Of a DNA stretch of 7,839 nucleotides, positions 6,504 through 7,839 are shown in pieces; position 1 is the stretch's first letter, and each line of letters begins with the position of its first letter. This DNA is from DASVBE01 sp036375995 (GTDB taxonomy: Bacteria > Actinomycetota > Actinomycetes > Streptosporangiales > Streptosporangiaceae), in the NCBI GenBank assembly GCA_036375995.1, contig DASVBE010000348.1, positions 1 through 7,839 on the forward strand. The letters run 5' to 3'. The notes beneath the pieces are model-generated. The model ran no database searches and was not told where the DNA came from. It saw only the letters and a program-made list of their open reading frames with translations. The translations under genes and the position numbers were made by a program.

Positions 6504-6919
6504 GCCGCGGTCTCCCCGCCGTCCGGGAACAGGCTGCTGGTGATCAGCTCGGTGTCCACGTAGTCGGTGACCTCCGCAAGCTTGCCGTCGGCCAGCCGGA
6601 ACACGATGCAGTACCGGTTGCTGTACGGCCGCCCGGCCGCGCTGGTGGCCTCACCCCGGGCCTCCATCACCACGATGTCACCCTCGGCAACAAGCCGGTC
6701 CACAGTGAACCGGACCGGCCCGCTCAGCGCCGCGGCAAGCGGGGCGAACAGCCTGCTGGCCACCTCGCCCGGCCCGCGGAACGTGCCGGACAGCCGGGTC
6801 GATCCGATGATCGTCCAGACCACGTCATCGGCCAGGCACTCGCGCAGCGGCCGGGAGTTCCCGCGGGACAGCTCCCCGTAGAGGTGCCCGACCAGTGCCT
6901 TGTTGCCAGCTGCGTCCAC
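6500..6919 (-). CDS. SnoaL-like / NTF2-superfamily small protein
   Basis: A 139-residue single-domain protein starting GTG at 6919, placed by GGAAGG five bases upstream; the ATG at 6948-6950 is out of frame. The pattern is that of SnoaL-like cone-shaped folds: a helical start (VGHLYGELSRGNSRPLRECL, 10-29), DDVVWTIIGSTRLSGTFRG (31-49), FTVDRLVAEGDIVVMEARGE (71-90), RPYSNRYCIVFRLADGKLAEVTDYVDTELI (97-126). Relatives include polyketide cyclases, ketosteroid isomerase-like enzymes and many proteins without known activity. The sequence alone does not show whether it is an enzyme or a binding protein. It is the first gene of an operon with the ArsR regulator, sharing a four-base overlap, so the regulator probably controls its dose. 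Confidence 0.88.
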   Translation of the reverse strand: MDAAGNKALVGHLYGELSRGNSRPLRECLADDVVWTIIGSTRLSGTFRGPGEVASRLFAPLAAALSGPVRFTVDRLVAEGDIVVMEARGEATSAAGRPYSNRYCIVFRLADGKLAEVTDYVDTELITSSLFPDGGETAA

Positions 6920-6938
6920 GGCGGCCTTCCGTCCTCAG

Positions 6939-6980
6939 TTCGATGGTCATCGAAGCAAAAATGTAGCCGCCACTTCGATG
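6939..6980. promoter_or_regulatory. Three TTCGATG boxes, probable ArsR operator
   Basis: TTCGATG occurs at 6939-6945 and 6974-6980, and its reverse complement CATCGAA at 6948-6954. The first two form a near-continuous palindrome with a two-base centre (GT), lying on the predicted transcription start. The third, read with 6948-6955, makes a second inverted pair, CATCGAAG/CTTCGATG, with 17 bases between, placing one box in the -35/-10 spacer. The arrangement fits cooperative repression by the ArsR protein encoded in the operon. Binding is inference. Confidence 0.6.
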
Positions 6981-6988
6981 CTCGTCAA
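6960..6988 (-). promoter_or_regulatory. Predicted promoter of the SnoaL-ArsR operon
   Basis: On the minus strand TTGACG (6983-6988, five of six matches to the -35 consensus) is followed after 17 bases by TACATT (6960-6965, four of six). Transcription would start near 6953, giving a leader of about 34 bases that contains the GGAAGG ribosome binding site. Confidence 0.55.
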
Positions 6989-7010
6989 ACAGTGAGGATT
7001 ACGGATCCGT

Positions 7011-7262
7011 TCAGCTGCGGCCCGGAACGGGCCACCCGCCCCTCCGCGGGCCGCCAGACCCGGCCCGCAGATCCGGGCCCGCATGGCCCGCGGCGCGCAC
7101 CGGCCGGGGAGAGCCGGTAACGGACCAAGGGCCCGGCCGGGTCCCGGCGGAGGTCCCGGCCGCCGGTGACCCGCGGCCCTGATCTTGGCCGGCCCCCCGG
7201 CAGGAGGCTGACTGCAGGAGCCGGCCCGTCAGGGCCCGGTCAGGATCCGAGGAGGAACTGAG
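7011..7262 (+). other. GC-rich structured leader before the membrane protein gene, no gene seen
   Basis: The interval between the divergent SnoaL and membrane-protein genes (6920-7262, 343 bases) holds the SnoaL promoter and operator on its left. The rest is unusually GC-rich and full of short inverted repeats. Clear stems are 7019-7024/7028-7033 (three-base loop), 7046-7053/7061-7068 (perfect eight base pairs), 7074-7079/7085-7090, 7099-7104/7113-7118 and 7158-7163/7173-7178. GGTCCCGGC is repeated at 7140-7148 and 7152-7160. I recognise no known riboswitch or ncRNA family and no convincing plus-strand promoter. With this composition many stems arise by chance. Confidence 0.35.
7249..7255 (+). 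promoter_or_regulatory. Strong Shine-Dalgarno sequence fixing the start at 7263
   Basis: GAGGAGG lies seven bases before the ATG at 7263. It is the best ribosome binding site in the window and marks the plus-strand frame as real. Confidence 0.85.
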
Positions 7263-7839
7263 ATGCGCAGGAGGACGTTTGATGCGCTGGCGACGACGGC
7301 GGGCTTGCTGATCGCGGGTTTGCTGCTGGTCGCGGGCGGGCTGCTGACGTGGGGTCACAATTTTGTGACCAGTGAGGTGCATTCCCAGCTGGCGGCGCAG
7401 AAGATCGTGTTCCCGCCGGCCAGCAGCGACGCGGTCAAGGGCCCGGAGTTCGCGGCGATGCGGCAGTACGGCGGGCAGCTGATGACGACCGGCGCGCAGG
7501 CCCAGGTCTATGCCGATCACTTCATCGCGGTGCACCTGAAGGAGATCGGCGGCGGGCAGACCTACTCCCAGCTGTCGGCCAAGGCGCTGGCCGCGCCCAA
7601 GAACACCGCGCTGGCCGCTCAGGTGCAGACGATGTTCCGCGGGGAGACGCTGCGCGGCCTGCTGCTGAACGCTTACGCGTTCTGGACGATGGGCCAGATC
7701 ATGCTCTATGCCGCGATCGCCGCGTTCGCCGGCGCGGGCCTGCTGATTGCGGGTGTGATGCTGGTCGCGGGCGGGCTGCTGACGTGGGGTCACAATTTTG
7801 TGACCAGTGAGGTGCATTCCCAGCTGGCGGCGCAGAAGA
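7263..7839 (+). CDS. Uncharacterised two-TM membrane protein, incomplete at the window end
   Basis: From the ATG, 192 codons stay open to the last base. The protein starts MRRRTFDALATTAGLLIAGL, with a membrane helix at about 8-29. A polar, probably extracytoplasmic region (30-147) contains KIVFPPASSDAVKGPEF, GAQAQVYADHFIAVHLKEI and FRGETLRGLLLNAYAFWTMG. A second helix follows at about 148-173. From memory it resembles uncharacterised actinobacterial proteins with one helix at each end and a conserved RGETLRGLLLNAYAFW block; I know no function. Normally the second helix would be followed by a short basic tail and stop. Here residues 159-192 instead repeat residues 14-47 almost exactly, so the end is either duplicated or misassembled. 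It is the only plus-strand gene and has a canonical ribosome binding site. Confidence 0.8.
   Translation, partial: MRRRTFDALATTAGLLIAGLLLVAGGLLTWGHNFVTSEVHSQLAAQKIVFPPASSDAVKGPEFAAMRQYGGQLMTTGAQAQVYADHFIAVHLKEIGGGQTYSQLSAKALAAPKNTALAAQVQTMFRGETLRGLLLNAYAFWTMGQIMLYAAIAAFAGAGLLIAGVMLVAGGLLTWGHNFVTSEVHSQLAAQK
7301..7404 (+). repeat. First copy of a 104-bp direct repeat, in-frame period 435 bp
   Basis: This segment matches 7736-7839 at the same offset of 435 bases. The last 81 bases (7324-7404) are identical, and the first 23 contain four differences (7305, 7313, 7320, 7323). The offset equals 145 codons, so both copies encode the same peptide in the same frame. The unit encodes the first membrane helix and the start of the external region. 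Within it lies the palindrome GGTCACAA-tt-TTGTGACC (7353-7370), which uses the codons AAT and TTT, rare in this gene. Confidence 0.9.
7736..7839 (+). repeat. Second copy of the 104-bp direct repeat, running to the window end
   Basis: This is the partner of 7301-7404. Identity is exact from 7759 to 7839, where the window stops, so the true right boundary of the repeat is unknown. The palindrome GGTCACAA-tt-TTGTGACC recurs at 7788-7805. Ending exactly inside a perfect repeat is what an unresolved assembly loop produces, but a real tandem duplication would look the same. Confidence 0.9.

Noticed and set aside
6951..7010. A plus-strand promoter for the membrane protein gene.
   Set aside because: No paired -35 and -10 with acceptable spacing could be found. 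The AT-rich patch is fully used by the minus-strand SnoaL promoter.
7011..7817. A 268-codon minus-strand frame opposite the membrane protein gene, with an internally repeated peptide.
   Set aside because: The peptide repeats only because the DNA repeats. The plus strand has a canonical ribosome binding site, GC-rich third positions and credible membrane helices.
1..7839. CRISPR arrays, tRNA or rRNA genes, transposases, integrases, toxin-antitoxin or phage-defence genes.
   Set aside because: None seen. The repeats present are two-copy or palindromic and no such protein motifs appear in any credible frame.

Overview
The window looks like high-GC Actinomycetota DNA, such as a streptosporangial or streptomycete-type soil actinomycete or a metagenomic contig from one. 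The base composition is strongly G+C-rich, codon third positions are almost all G or C, GTG starts are common, and the protein families (PadR regulators beside FtsX-type ABC exporters, DUF3048, SnoaL-like proteins) fit that group. The odd length, a gene cut at the left edge and a repeat running to the last base suggest a whole assembly contig, but this is inference.

Left part (1-4745, all minus strand). Reading in the direction of transcription, a promoter with an overlapping 23-bp palindrome drives a PadR-family regulator (4096-4686), an ABC ATPase (3293-4015) and an 853-residue FtsX/MacB-type permease (735-3296). The last two overlap by four bases. This is a standard self-regulated PadR/ABC-exporter operon. 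Downstream of it lies a 152-bp element bounded by a perfect 16-bp inverted repeat (558-709). A second PadR gene follows (476 to the window edge), apparently translated from a leaderless transcript and cut off at its 3' end.

Middle (4746-6137, minus strand). A DUF3048 (YerB-like) envelope protein is preceded by two adjacent hairpins and followed by a G-rich spacer holding three copies of a 12-bp repeat. The 282-bp stretch upstream of DUF3048 has no convincing gene, but it contains a 15-bp perfect palindrome.

Right part (6138-6988, minus strand). A two-gene operon encodes a SnoaL/NTF2-like small protein and an ArsR-type winged-helix regulator, overlapping by four bases. Its promoter carries three copies of TTCGATG, two of them forming a palindrome at the predicted transcription start, which suggests autoregulation by the ArsR protein.

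Right end (7011-7839, plus strand). After a long GC-rich structured leader comes an uncharacterised membrane protein gene with an excellent ribosome binding site. About 104 bp of its 5' coding region reappear in frame 435 bp later and run to the final base, so the gene is either internally duplicated or affected by an assembly loop.

I see no CRISPR array, tRNA, rRNA, transposase, phage gene or toxin-antitoxin pair. Most of the window is ordinary actinobacterial regulator/exporter content. The least explained items are the 558-709 element and the repeat at the right end.
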